A stretch of DNA of 64,000 nucleotides from Gambelia wislizenii. Its lineage: Eukaryota > Chordata > Lepidosauria > Squamata > Crotaphytidae. The position numbers and the translations under genes are program-made. Position 1 is the first letter of the stretch; every line of letters begins with the position of its first letter. Positions 1-10,623 of this stretch are shown here, in pieces. The stretch lies in the NCBI GenBank assembly GCA_030847615.1, contig JAUMIR010000001.1:165637001-165701000 (forward strand). The letters run 5' to 3'. The notes beneath the pieces are model-generated. The model made no database searches, was not told where the DNA came from, and saw only the letters and a list, made by a program, of their open reading frames with translations.

Positions 1-255
1 AGCAGAAAGGAATGCATAAATTTTATAAATTAAAAAAAAAGAGCAAGGCTAACAAAAGGAGGAAAGGATCATGAGAAGAAAATCCCACACTCATACTTTG
101 ATTAAATATTGTTTTAAAATTTATATTTCTATATAATTGTACCTTACATGTATTAAAAAGTACTTTAATTAATATGATATTGGCTATGTCATTGAATACT
201 GATATTGAACTAAGAGGAATTAAATTGACTATAGTACTGATGATTTCACTAACTA

Positions 256-1323
256 AAGAGGGCCCTTGGTATCCACTGGGGTTTGGTTCCAGGGCCCCCA
301 TGGATACCAAAATCCATGGACGCTCAAGTTCCATTATATACAATGGTGTAGTAAAATGGTGTCCCTTATATAAAATGGAAAGATCAAGGTTTGCTTTTTG
401 GAATTATTTTTGAATATTTTTAATCTGTGGGTGGCAGAATCCGTGGATAGAGAATCCATGGGGTCGTTTACACGGGCAAATATTCCCCTAAATATACCGC
501 TAAGATAGCTCATAGTTCCCACAGATTGCAGCACAGCATCGCCTCATTCAGAAGGGGGGAAGGTAAAACACCCAAATATAGCGTGACAGGGGATGTTGCT
601 ATTTTTGCAGGAATATTTGCAATGTAGTGCTTTATTGGCAGTGTAAACTAGCATTCCGCTAAGGGTTAAAGCACAGCTGCATTGTGATTGGTTGATGATG
701 CAGGGTGACCTTAAAAGAGGGGCAGGGAGGAGGCAAAGACAGTAGCCATTAGAGAAGAAACTTGCAAAAATCCTGTCTGCTATTTTGCGAGCCAGTTTGC
801 AAAAAAAAAAAAAAAAAAAAAAAAGGATTCCCAACAATTTTCCTTCAGGGAGCATTCCTTCTTATCCTCTCTGCTGTTTTGAAAGTATGTAAAAGCTCGT
901 TCGTCACTTTTATCCTGTGCACGAGGGAGGAAGAGAAACCATTTCACAAAGGGCTGTAGCAAGCTGAACTGCTATTTTCCCTCCCTCTCTCTCTCTCTCT
1001 CTCTCTCTGCTTGGGGGAGGGAGGGAGGGGGAGATAGAGAGACAGAGAGAGAGAGAGAGCAGCTGGAAAAACTTGCAATCCACGGCATGGCAGCAAGGTC
1101 TTTTAGCAGAGAGATTACTCTCCCTCTGCTTTATGTTCATTTACAGGCAGATTTACAGAGACACACAGAGCCACACCCCCCACACTTATTGAAGTCTGAA
1201 CTTCAAAGTGACATAATTAGGAAAAAAAACCTGACTGGCACAGCTGCAGAAAATAATTAAACCGCAAGTTGCCGCAATAAATCTGCTGTGTAAACCGGCC
1301 CCATGAATACAGAGGGTCAACTG
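256..1323 (-). mobile_element. Tigger/pogo-like MITE interrupted by another transposon
   Basis: The left part (256-460) reads GGGCCCTTGGTATCCACTGG and continues with the internal text of the family also found at 16475, 43404, 49699 and 54290. The right end (1303-1323) is GAATACAGAGGGTCAACTG, followed by TA. TA dinucleotides flank both ends, as expected for Tc1/mariner-type insertion. The two halves are separated by the element at 461-1302. It is non-autonomous, with no transposase. Confidence 0.65.
461..1302. mobile_element. Harbinger-like non-autonomous element nested in the Tigger-like MITE
   Basis: The terminal inverted repeats are GGGTCGTTTACACGGG on the left and the complement of GTGTAAACCGGCCCC on the right. 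They are flanked by ATG on both sides, a 3-bp duplication. Inside are an A21-type run (about 800-823), a (CT)n run (about 981-1008) and a (GA)n run (about 1037-1059) that could pair as a hairpin. No transposase frame. The superfamily is inferred from the 3-bp duplication and from the resemblance of the ends to the other elements described here. Confidence 0.5.
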
Positions 1324-1766
1324 TATATTGCATCCAGCTTCTTTCTTCAAGGACTATAGCATGTGTTTACTGGTTTGTCACCAACTGGTTTGTTAGCAGC
1401 AAATCATGGTGTCATTAAAAAAGCATTATAGAAATGTGGGAACACTAAAAAATCTTGGGTGGGGGGATGCCTGCAGCCCATGGGCTGCACTTAGCCCACT
1501 CCTATTATAACAAACTACATTTGGCTATGGAACACCCTCTTGAAACCACAGCCACCCAAACAGGAGAGATTAACTTGGCATTAGACCTCGAAAGAGTTCT
1601 AAATAGCTATTGAAAGTTCTGACAAAAAGAGGCCTTTTGCGTCTCCTGACATAGCAAGTAAAAAATTTGTTATAATGAGTTAACTACTCTCTGTGATGTG
1701 CCTTCCTCCAAACATCATCTTCTTTCTCCCTGTCCTAACTAACTAGATGCTTTAATCTGGTTTACC

Positions 1767-1960
1767 ATTGTTGTTGTGTACCTTCAAGTAGTTTCTGATT
1801 TATAGCAATCCTAAAGCAAACCTAACACAAGGTTTTCTTGGCAAGATGCATTCAGAGGTTTGCCATTAACTTTCTCTGAGGCTGAGAGAGTATGACTTAC
1901 CCAAGATCACCCTGTGGGTTTCCATGGCAGACTGGTCCCGGCTCTTTCAGATTCTTCATC
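1767..1960 (-). mobile_element. Sauria-type SINE, old copy
   Basis: Read on the minus strand it contains the recurrent module with GAAACCCACAGGGTGA, CTCTCAGCCTCAGAGAAAG, CTTGCCAAGAAAACCTTGTG and a 3' end of CACAACAACAA. The same module occurs at 30495, 52980, 57640 and 58205. The tRNA-derived head is degraded. Confidence 0.75.
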
Positions 1961-2619
1961 AGCATTGGACAGATGATTGCTAGTTTAACCTTTTTTTGGT
2001 TATCTGTATAGAAAACAGTGGGCCTCTAATAGAGTTCAACCCTATATTTCACCGCCAACTACAGCTAGATGCCATTACTCTCATTGCATTAGAAATCTTA
2101 TCAGCATAGTCCTATGATTGTTTACTCTGAGGTATATCACACTACATTCAATTACGCTTGTTTGCCTAATAGTTGCATTTAAGATTGCGGCCAGGTAGCA
2201 TAGATCTAAGGTATCAGGAAGAGGAGAGTTTGTGGTGGAAGAAATGGTCCTCACCAGTTATCTCTCATTTTCTAGCTCTCATTTTCTTTTGGGACAAGAC
2301 AACTCTCCTGACAAAGCCCAACATGTCATCCCCTGCCCCCCCCCAAATTGACAGAAGACTAAAGGCAGAGGAGAATTGTGGAGATTTCTATTGAGTAGTC
2401 AGCTCAAGATATTCTGGTGTCCAGGGTTGAGCACTTCCCCACATACAGAAGATGGACTTCCAACTGAATCATACTTTAACAATGGCAGTGGGCTAACACC
2501 CTCCATCACACATCAGGCTAGATGGAAGAGTTAGGAAGGCATTGTGACGTACAGATTTCTGTCCTCCAACAGAGAGGAACAAGGGGCGAGTTCATGTTGA
2601 ACAGCCATCCAGGAGCCTA

Positions 2620-2868
2620 CAGTAGGACCCCCTTATCCACTGAGGATTGCTTAGGGGGTGTGTGGATACCGAAAACCATGGATAATAGCAAATGCCATTG
2701 AAAATAATGGGACTTCTGGTTTAAAATACCATAGAGTTGCCTTGGAGGACCTAGAAAATGGCTAGAGAGGACACATTTTCTAGGAAGACTCTATTGTAAG
2801 TGTGCTGTTTTGTGTCCCATGGATAACTGAATCAGTGGATAATGAATCCATGGATACGGGTCCTACTG
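2620..2868 (+). mobile_element. Tigger-like MITE, family A
   Basis: A 249-bp element with ends CAGTAGGACCCCCTTATCC and CCATGGATACGGGTCCTACTG, flanked by TA on both sides. The internal text, with AATAATGGGACTTCTGG, TACCATAGAGTTGCCTTGG and TTTTCTAGGAAGACTCTA, recurs at 19251, 41980 and 43114. It has no coding capacity. Confidence 0.75.
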
Positions 2869-3250
2869 TACCACCAGTGCCATCCAGCATCCACTGCCTG
2901 AGGAAATTGGCCCATTCATGCCATAATCCCAGTCTGGTCCACTTCCATGACAAGGAGTCCTCCAGTGTCAAGATTTCCATCTGATGTTAGAGAGCCCCCC
3001 TTATGCCCAGACCTGCCCACAGAAGTGAAGGTCCCTGTGACCATGAGATTGCAATTTATTAGGGGCATTTATCTTTTCCATTTGCCTGATACATTAAAGG
3101 ACAGAAATGGGCATTTGTGTTCTCATTTGTATAAGGATTTTTTCAAATGGTTGAAAAAAATCATAGAATCATAGAATCATAGAATTGCAGAGTTGGAAGA
3201 GACCACGAGGGCCATCCAGTCCAACCCCCCTGCCACGCAGGAAATCACGA

Positions 3251-6179
3251 TCAAAGCATCCCCGACAGATGGCCATCCAGCCTCTGTTTAAAGACCTCCA
3301 AGGAAGGAGACCCCACCACGCTCCGAGGGAGTGTGTTCCACTGCCGAACAGCTCTTACTGTCAAAAAGTTCCTCCTCATGTTGAGGTGGAATCTCTGTTC
3401 CTGGAGCTTGCACCCATTGCTCCGTGTTCCAGTCTCTGGAGCAGCAGAAAACAAGCCTGCTCCATCCTCAGCGTGACATCTCTTCAAATACTTAAACAGG
3501 GCTATCATATCGCCTCTTAACCGTCTTTTTTCCAGGCTAAACATACCCAGCTCCCTAAGTCTCTCCTCATAAGGCATCGTTTCCAGACCTTTCACCATTT
3601 TAGTTGCCCTTCTCTGGACAAGCTCCAATTTGTCAATATCCTTTCTGAATTGTGGTGCCCAGAACTGGACACAGTATTCTAAGTGAGGTCTGACCAAGGC
3701 AGAATAGAGTGGCACTATTACTTCCCTTGATCTAGACACTATACTTCTATTGATACAGCCCAAAATCGCATTGGCCTTTTTAGCTGCCGCATCACACTGT
3801 TGGCTCATGTTCAACTTGTGGTCTACTAGGACTCCTAGATCCCTTTCGCACGTAGTCTCATTCAGCCAGGTCTGATCCTATATTTCTGATCCCATCCTAT
3901 ATTTATGCATTTCATTTTTCCGCCCTAAATGCAGTACTTTACATTTCTCCATATTGAATTTCATTTTGTTAGCTTTGGCCCAGCTCTCCAGTCTATCCAG
4001 GTCATTCTGAATTTTGATCCTGTCCTCTAGGGTATTAGCTACTCCTCCCAATTTGGTGTCATCTGCAAATTTGATAAGTATGCCCCTAATTCCCTCATCT
4101 AAGTCATTGATAAAGATGTTGAATAGCACTGGGCCCAGGACAGAACCCTGTGGCACCCCACTGGTCACATCTTTCCAAGACGAAGAGGAGCCACTGCTGA
4201 GCACCCTTTGGGTTCGGCCGGTCAATCAATTACAAATCCATTGAACAGTTAACTTGTCTAGCCTACATTTTACAAGCTTGTTTGCAAGAATGTCATGGGG
4301 AACCGTGTCAAAGGCCTTACTGAAATCAAGGTATGCAATGTCCACAGCATTCCCTTCATCTACCAAGCTGGTAACTTTATCAAAAAAAGAGATCAAATTA
4401 GTCTGGCATGACTTGTTTCTCTGAAACCCATGTTGACTTTTTGTGATTATGGCATTGCCTTCTAAATGTTCACAGACTCTCTGTTTAATGATCTGTTCTA
4501 GAATCTTCCCTGGTATTGATGTCAGACTAACTGGACGATAATTGTTGGGATCCTCTTTTTTCCCCTTTTTGAAGATGGGAACAACGTTTGCCCTCCTCCA
4601 GTCTGCTGGGACTTCTCCTGTTCTCCAGGAGTTCTCAAATATTATTGCCAATGGCTCTGAGATTATATTTGCCAGCTCTTTTAATACTCTTGGATGTAGT
4701 TCATCTGGTCCTGGAGATTTAAATTCATTTAGATTAAGAAGGTATTCCTGTACTACCTCTTTACTTATTTTGAGCTGGATTTCCCCTATTGTGTCCTCTG
4801 TTCCATTCTCCTCAGGTTGGTCCTCCTTTTCCTTTTCTGAAAACACTGAGGCAAAGAAGGTGTTGAGTAATTCTGCCTTTTCTCTGTCCCCTGTTAGCAT
4901 TTTGCCATCTTCTCCACGTAGCGGCCCTATCATTTCCTTCTTCCTCCTTTTGCTGCGGACATACCCAAAAAAACCCTTTTTATTGTTCTTAACCTCCCTA
5001 GCAAGCCTGAGCTCATTCTGTGCTTTAGCTTTTCTGACTCTACTCCTACACATGTTCGCTATCTGTTTGAATTCTTCTTTGGTGATTTCCCCCCTTTTCC
5101 ATTTCCTATACATGTTCCGTTTAAAACTTAGCTCCATTGAAAGTTCTTTAGTCATCCATCCTGATTTCTTGAGACACCTCCCATTTTTCTTCCTCAATGG
5201 TACTGTTTGAAATTGTGCCTTCAGTATCTCCCTTTTGAGAAAGTCCCATCCGTCTTGAGGTCTCTTCTCTTTTAGTATTCCTGACCATGGGATCATCCCC
5301 AGTATTTCCTTGAGTTTATTGAAATCAGCTCTCCTAAAGTCAAGAATGCGTGTCTGACTATGCCTGGCTTCTCCTTTCCATTGTATAACAAACTCCAGGA
5401 GAACATGATCACTCTCACCTAAGGATCCCACCACTTGCACCCCATTAACCAGGTCGTCTCTGTTGGTTAGGATCAGATCTAAAATAGCTGACCCCCTTGT
5501 TGCCTCTTCCACCTTTTGGACCATGAAATTGTCTTCCAGGCATGTAAGGAATTTGCTAGACCTTGTAGTTTTGGCTGAGTTAGATTGCCAACAAATATCA
5601 GGATAGTTGAAGTCACCCATCACTACTACATCTCTCCTTTCAGCATGTATGTTCATCTGTTCTAGAAAGGCAACATCCAATTCCTCCGTCTGATTTGGGG
5701 GTCTGTAGTAGAGTCCCACAATAACATCCCTGTTGTTTCCCTCCCCTTTAATTTTTATCCAGATGCTCTCCACCTGGCTTCCACTATTGATGTCATGGAT
5801 CTCTTCACTGGTGTAAATATCCCTGACATATAATGCTATTCCTCCTCCTTTCCTGTTTGGCCTGTTTCTCCTATAAAGGTTATACCCCTCTATTCCTACA
5901 TTCCAATCATGAGACTCGTCCCACTAGGTTTCAGTAATGCCTATTATATCATATTTGTTTTTGTAGTGCAAGGAGTTCAAGTTCATCTTGCTTATTTCCC
6001 ATGCTCTGTGCATTAGTGTAAAGACATCTGAGACCATGTGTTCCCTTTACTTGCTCCCTGTTCAAGTTTTTTTGCCTCCCACTGTTGGGTCCTTGCGCTG
6101 TTTGCCTTGTTCCCTCTATGACAGTTTGAATATTTTCTCCAGCCCTTTTGCCTTCCAGAATACTGTCTCCCTCCCCCAT
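3251..6179 (-). pseudogene. CR1 ORF2 (endonuclease plus reverse transcriptase), few defects
   Basis: ORF2 supplies the apurinic-like endonuclease and reverse transcriptase for target-primed insertion. The ATG is at 6179. The endonuclease begins LRCLYTNAQSMGNK and continues through VVMGDFNYPDICW and GESDHVLLEF. The reverse transcriptase has [42 protein letters not shown] and the catalytic FADD at 4058-4069. The C-terminal domain includes [20 protein letters not shown]. About 976 codons, the usual CR1 length. Defects: one frameshift in an A-rich run near 5960; TAG at 5924-5926 and TGA at 4226-4228, both in place of a conserved Trp; and TAG at 3878-3880. Otherwise one frame from about 5960 to 3251. 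Confidence 0.88.
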
Positions 6180-6184
6180 TTGAC

Positions 6185-7151
6185 TCAGTTTAAAGCCCTC
6201 CTGATCAAATTCTTGAGACTGTTGGCAAAAATGTTTCTTCCAACTGTTGTAAGATGCACCCCATCTCTTGCCAGAAGTCCCCCCGCATGGAAGCGCAGTC
6301 CATGATCCAAGAATCCAATCTGTTCTCGGCGACACCATCTACGGAGCCAGTTGTTTACGTCGGCTATTTTCCTCTCCCTTCTTGGACCATGCCCTTCAAC
6401 TGGCAGAAGAGACAAGATGACCACCTGTGCGTTCATTTCTTTCAGCTTCCTCCCCAGGGCCTCATAATCTCTTCTGATCTTGGGAAAGCTGTGCCTTGCA
6501 GTATCATTGGTTCCCACATGGACCAAAAGGAAGGGGTAATGATCCGTAGGCTTGACGAGTCTTGTCAGCCTCCCGGTCACATCACAGATCTTTGCCCCAG
6601 GGAGACAACACACCTCCCGAGTCATCTTGTCAGGCCCACATACCACTGCTTCTGTACCCCGCAGCAAGGAGTCCCCCACCACCACCACACACCTCCGCTG
6701 AGGCTTCGCAGCTGCTGTTCTTTGCGGTGGTCCTCTCAAGGTCCCCTGCTCTACCCCTGAAGTCTGTCCATGCTGTTCTTCCTCATTGTCCTTGATAAGG
6801 GAAAGGGCTTCGAATCGATTCCGTAGCTGCAAGCTGCTGGAAGAATCCCTGGATTTTCTTGTTCTGTGTGTGACATTCCTCCAGCTGTCTACTTCCTGTG
6901 TCTGTGAAGTGACCCTCTCCTCCACAGCCACTTCCTCTGTGCGGTCCCCATCCAAGACTGTTCGTTCTGTTCTGTCCAGGAAAACCTCTTGCTCACGAAT
7001 CTGTTGAAGTGTAGCTACCCGTGTCTCCAGCTGCTGTACTTTCTCTTCCAAGAGGGCTACCAGCTTGCACTTGGTGCATGTGAAGTTCTCCACGTCTGTA
7101 GACAAGAAGACAAGTGTTGCAAGTGACTGCTGCAGTCCCCTCAGTGTCCAT
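6185..7151 (-). pseudogene. CR1 ORF1 (zinc finger plus SGNH esterase domain)
   Basis: CR1 ORF1 encodes an RNA-binding/chaperone-like protein whose C-terminal half is an SGNH (GDSL) esterase domain. Visible are Cys pairs near the N terminus (FTCTKC), a coiled-coil-like stretch (LLEEKVQQLETRVATL), the catalytic serine block VVVGDSLLRG, the GTND block (LVHVGTNDTA) and the catalytic DGVHLT near the C terminus, ending at TGA 6187-6185. The natural ATG seems to be at 7151 (MDTEGTAAVTCNTC). The frame from there does not join the main 306-codon frame, so a small deletion near 7115 breaks it and probably removes part of the first zinc finger. The ORF2 ATG follows after only 5 bases. Confidence 0.82.
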
Positions 7152-7270
7152 GATGAGAGCTTTTAGGTAATCTAAGAACTCTTAGTTAACACTGAGAATG
7201 CTAAGCTGTACTTTTAGGTCTGCTGTATTTTTGTTTGGTTACTGAAATCCGCACGCCGTTAGGCGCGCGC

Positions 7271-7935
7271 CTCTGGCTCTTGAGGGTAAAAGGGCAAGGT
7301 CAGAAGTTCAAGCCCCTCAGCAACAAGCAGCCTCTCCCAACAGTTTTTTTAAAAAATTCAATCTCCCCAGTCAGAATGGCTGTCCAGAAGCTGCTCTCCT
7401 TCTTCTCCCTGGCAGGAAACTGGCCTGGAAACTGGCAGGAAACTTGCTGTCCAGAAGCTGCTCTCCTTCTTCTCCCTGGCAGGAAACTGGCCTGGAAACT
7501 GGCAGGAAACTTGCTGTCCAGAAGCTGCTCTCCTTCTCTCTGGCAGGAAACTGGCCTGGAAAGCCTCTGCAAGGACTTATATAGAGCTAGGCTCCCAGCT
7601 CCACCCCCTAATGACTCACAGGTGTGACTCACAGGTGTGACTCACAGGAAGGCTCTTGAGGGTAAAAGGGGAAGGTCAGAAGTTCAAGCCCCTCAGCAAC
7701 AAGCAGCCTCTCCCAACAGTTTTTTTTTAAAAATTCAATCTCCCCAGTCAGAATGGCTGTCCAGAAGCTACTCTCCTTCTTCTCCCTGGCAGGAAACTGG
7801 CCTAGAAACTGGCAGGAAACTTGCTGTCCAGAAGCTGCTCTCCTTCTTCTCCCTGGCAGGAAACTGGCCTGGAAACTGGCAGGAAACTTGCTGTCCAGAA
7901 GCTGCTCTCCTTCTTCTCTCTGGCAGGAAGGCCTC
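7271..7935 (-). repeat. Tandem monomer-like repeats in the CR1 5' region
   Basis: There are two levels of repetition. A block beginning GGCTCTTGAGGGTAAAAGGG (plus strand) occurs at 7275 and again at 7651, a 376-bp period. Within each block a 67-bp unit beginning CTGTCCAGAAGCTGCTCTCC is repeated two to three times (from about 7380 and about 7753). The second block is incomplete at its far end, as expected for a 5'-truncated monomer array. It is placed exactly where the CR1 internal promoter should be. Confidence 0.8.
7576..7650 (-). promoter_or_regulatory. Putative CR1 internal promoter: TATA plus three AP-1-like sites
   Basis: On the minus strand, three copies of TGAGTCA (7638-7644, 7625-7631, 7612-7618) spaced exactly 13 bp apart are followed by a GC-rich GGGGGTGGAGC and then CTATATAAG (7584-7576). 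That is the order and polarity of an enhancer-plus-TATA promoter firing toward ORF1, whose ATG is about 430 bases downstream. The function is inferred from motif arrangement only. Confidence 0.5.
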
Positions 7936-8227
7936 ATGAGGAGGCCGAGAGAAGAACAGGGCTGTGGCGCTTACACAGCCCCATTTCAGATGATGCAGTC
8001 CTCCTCCCGACCTCCTCCTGGCCTTTCTCCATGCTGCTCACGTGGCTTTTTACTGATGGAGGTTTTCTGTCAATAAAAAGAGGCTCCAGCAGCATGGGGA
8101 AGGTTGGGAGGAGGTTGGGAGGAGGACGGAGGAGGTCTGCGTCATCTGAAAAGGGGCTGTGTAATCACCACAGCCCCATTCTTCTCCCAACCTCCTTGTG
8201 GGTTTTTTCAACTGTTTGAAAAAGTCC
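7936..8227. mobile_element. Hairpin MITE, left end missing
   Basis: The two arms (about 7938-8060 and about 8080-8207) are inverted copies: GAGAAGAACAGGGCTGTGG on the left against the complement of CCACAGCCCCATTCTTCTC on the right. The right terminus GTTTGAAAAAGTCC is followed by TAA (8228-8230) and resembles the ends of the 9993-10620 element. The matching left terminus is absent where the CR1 5' end abuts, suggesting that CR1 insertion replaced or deleted it. Confidence 0.5.
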
Positions 8228-8230
8228 TAA

Positions 8231-9070
8231 GACAGCTTTAAAAATTCCACACATTGTGAAGGAGAGACGACCTGACTTTCTCATTTAAAAAAATAAGCTT
8301 TAACACTTTAAAACTGCAATTTGATACACATTTACCTTAAAGAAATCCCTACTGAATACAGTGAGGCTTATTTAGGAAAAGATACGCATAAGACTATATT
8401 GGAAGAACATGGGACATATCAAGTATAATGTAGAATTTACTATTTGGCATATTTACAAAATGTAAAAATATAAATGCCTTAGTTTTATTAAAATAATAAC
8501 TGCAAATATATCCTGTATTAGAGACAGAATTTCAAACGTATCCAGCATAAAGTATTTAGACATATCTTTGCTTTTGCCATTTGAGATAATAGGGAAAAAT
8601 AAATACAATTAAAATTTAAAACTAGGAAGGAAATCTCTGGAAGGGAAACATTTTTCCTGACTTTTTCAGGTTATTTCTTGGCCTTCATTTCGTCAGCAAC
8701 TCTGAACCCTCCAAGAACATTCTCATATCCTCATTGATCTGAAAATCTCACAATATATGTGTTCTGTAGTGTGCCCTGCAATGATCAATGAGTCATGCCA
8801 TGAAATTTTAATTTCATCCTCGTCTGCCTGAATGCCTCTCGTACCTTTCAGTCATGCTGTAAAATGTCCTTATCCTCTTACGCGAATAAAGAGCTACTAG
8901 CCAACATTAAGTTCATATTATACAACATTTACATGATAATTTCAAGATTGGTGTTCTGCTCATATTGATGAAGAGATACCTTTAAAACCTCATTTCTTTT
9001 AACTGTACACCTTCAAAGCAAGCATTGGGAATTGTGATTTTTTCCCCCTTTGGCATAAACTTCCAGGAAG
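8231..9070. other. AT-rich intronic sequence, nothing recognised
   Basis: No open frame of note, no repeat family I recognise and no splice-flanked coding-like segment. Confidence 0.5.
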
Positions 9071-9074
9071 GTAG

Positions 9075-9235
9075 CTATGTTTGTTGCTGTTGCAACAGAC
9101 TAAGAGTCTCTTGGCACTCTAAAGACTAACAAATTTTACCTGGCATATGTTTTTGTGGACTGAAGTCCATGAAATCTTATGCCAAATAAAACTTTTTTTT
9201 TAATCTTCAGGGTGTCACTAGACTCTTTGTTGCTG
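9075..9235 (+). repeat. Interspersed repeat of unassigned family
   Basis: It contains GGCACTCTAAAGACTAACAA followed by a GTGGACTGAAGTCCATG motif and a TTGTTGCTGC end. The same type of module (AAGACTAAC, then GAGCTTTCGTAGA) recurs at 24285-24365 and is familiar from reptile genomes. I cannot name the family from sequence alone. Confidence 0.45.
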
Positions 9236-9989
9236 CTTTTAAAGCATGTGTCTAATGTCAGACCTGGGTATGGTTCCAGACCTCTCCAAGGATTTGTGTG
9301 TGTGTGTTTTGGTGCAAGACAAGTGTTACTGCTATAGCATAAGCTTTATTTTATTAATGGTAAATGATGCAGCAGTTGGTACATAGCAGAGGAGCATCCC
9401 AGCCCTTTTGCTGATAGGGTCCAGCATCCCCACCCCGCACAGCCAATGGTAGAAATGACCCCCAAACAAATTCTACCCAGACCTATCCCTTGGCCAGCAA
9501 TCAAATCAAATCCCCACTGCTGGACATCCCTTTTGCTGGGATGCCCCCCCCCAAGGTGAGGCCAGTGGAAGATGGACTCCCAAGGGTGTAGAAGCAAACA
9601 AAGAAAATTAAAGTGCACAAGCATGTCCCACCCCCCTCTAACAGTTACCAGAAATGTACAAGCAGGTTAGCAACAAAGAAAAATTCACTTCTCCACTTGG
9701 TTCTCAGCCTTCACAACTTTTCCCAGCCTCAAACTGCAAAATAAATGCAGAAAGTATCAAACAAGGCCACCTGTTAATGATTTCATTCCATTGGAGAGCT
9801 GTTGACATTTGACTATGATGCTAACAAGGACTCTACAACCCATCTGCCTGGTGGCAGTGGCCCAATTCACTGAATCATGTTTCTACAAGAAGCAAATCAA
9901 TACACTGCCAAAAGTTTGCCATGAAGATAATTTTGCACCATACACATATGTAAAAACTGTACATTATTATGCATCTTTATGCAGGAGTC
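9236..9989. other. Intronic sequence, nothing recognised
   Basis: It holds a short (TG)n run near 9297-9308 and otherwise unremarkable sequence. The 92-codon frame near 9346-9624 has no homology I recognise and is probably chance. Confidence 0.45.
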
Positions 9990-9992
9990 TAA

Positions 9993-10620
9993 GGACTTTT
10001 TCAGATGGGCTTTTTAATCCATGGCAGGCAAGGAACAGGGTTGAGCTAGGGTTTCCCTTTCAGACGATGTCGTCCCCATCCTGTGCTGCCCCCGTGCTAC
10101 TTCTGTGATATTGTACTCATGAGGAAAAGTCGTGAATAAACCACCTGTTCCATTTCTGTCACGGAATCATGGGTGGTCTGAAAGGCACACTGTTCTTCTC
10201 CCGTTATGCTGGTGTGATGCCAGCCGCAGGGGGAGGTCCATGTCAAAGACTTCAGGTTGAGATCGGGACATCAAGGCAAGTGGCACCCTTTTCCCCCTAC
10301 CCCGGTTATTTGGGATTTTTAAAATCTGTTTTTGTGCTTGGTGTACTTTTAATTTTTTTTTTTTTTACTTTTATTTTTAAATTTCCTACATGATAGTTCT
10401 CTTGCAAAAACAGGTGGGATTTGCTTTCTGGGTCATAAATGGCTTTATGACGGCTGCATTTACTCCCGGCAAGCTGAAGAGAGGCAGAGCTGTTTCTATT
10501 TTGGGAAAAGGTAGGTGCCTGAATTTTTTAATTTATTTATTTCGTTACAGGGACAGGAGTGGGGCGGGAGGGTGGTTAGCAAAGCTGAAATGGGGTCAAA
10601 GTCCCTGTCTGAAAAAGTAC
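9993..10620. mobile_element. Harbinger-like non-autonomous element 1
   Basis: The inverted ends are GGACTTTTTCAGATGGG and the complement of CCTGTCTGAAAAAGTAC, flanked by TAA at 9990-9992 and 10621-10623, the 3-bp duplication typical of PIF/Harbinger. The core (GATCGGGACATCAAGGCAAG, GTGGCACCC, TTTTTGTGCTTGGTG) is shared in inverse orientation with the element at 39236-39855. No transposase frame is present. Confidence 0.72.
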
Positions 10621-10623
10621 TAA

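Larger units (their letters stand above)
3161..7935 (-). mobile_element. CR1 LINE, nearly full length
   Basis: A non-LTR retrotransposon of the CR1 clade inserted in the sense orientation of KCNQ5. The 3' end is at 3161-3190 with three TCATAGAA octamers (plus-strand reading) and no poly(A), which is diagnostic for CR1. Going right it contains ORF2 (3251-6179), ORF1 (6185-7151) and a repetitive 5' region (about 7240-7935). Only a few inactivating changes are visible, so the copy is young. The 5' boundary is uncertain: the tandem repeats stop near 7935, where a partial hairpin element begins. Confidence 0.9.

Noticed and set aside
4542..5210. 222-codon plus-strand frame
   Set aside because: Antisense of CR1 ORF2 in the same interval.
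7271..7935. CRISPR-like or satellite interpretation of the regularly spaced repeats
   Set aside because: The units are contiguous, not spacer-separated, lie at the 5' end of a CR1 element and the genome is a vertebrate.
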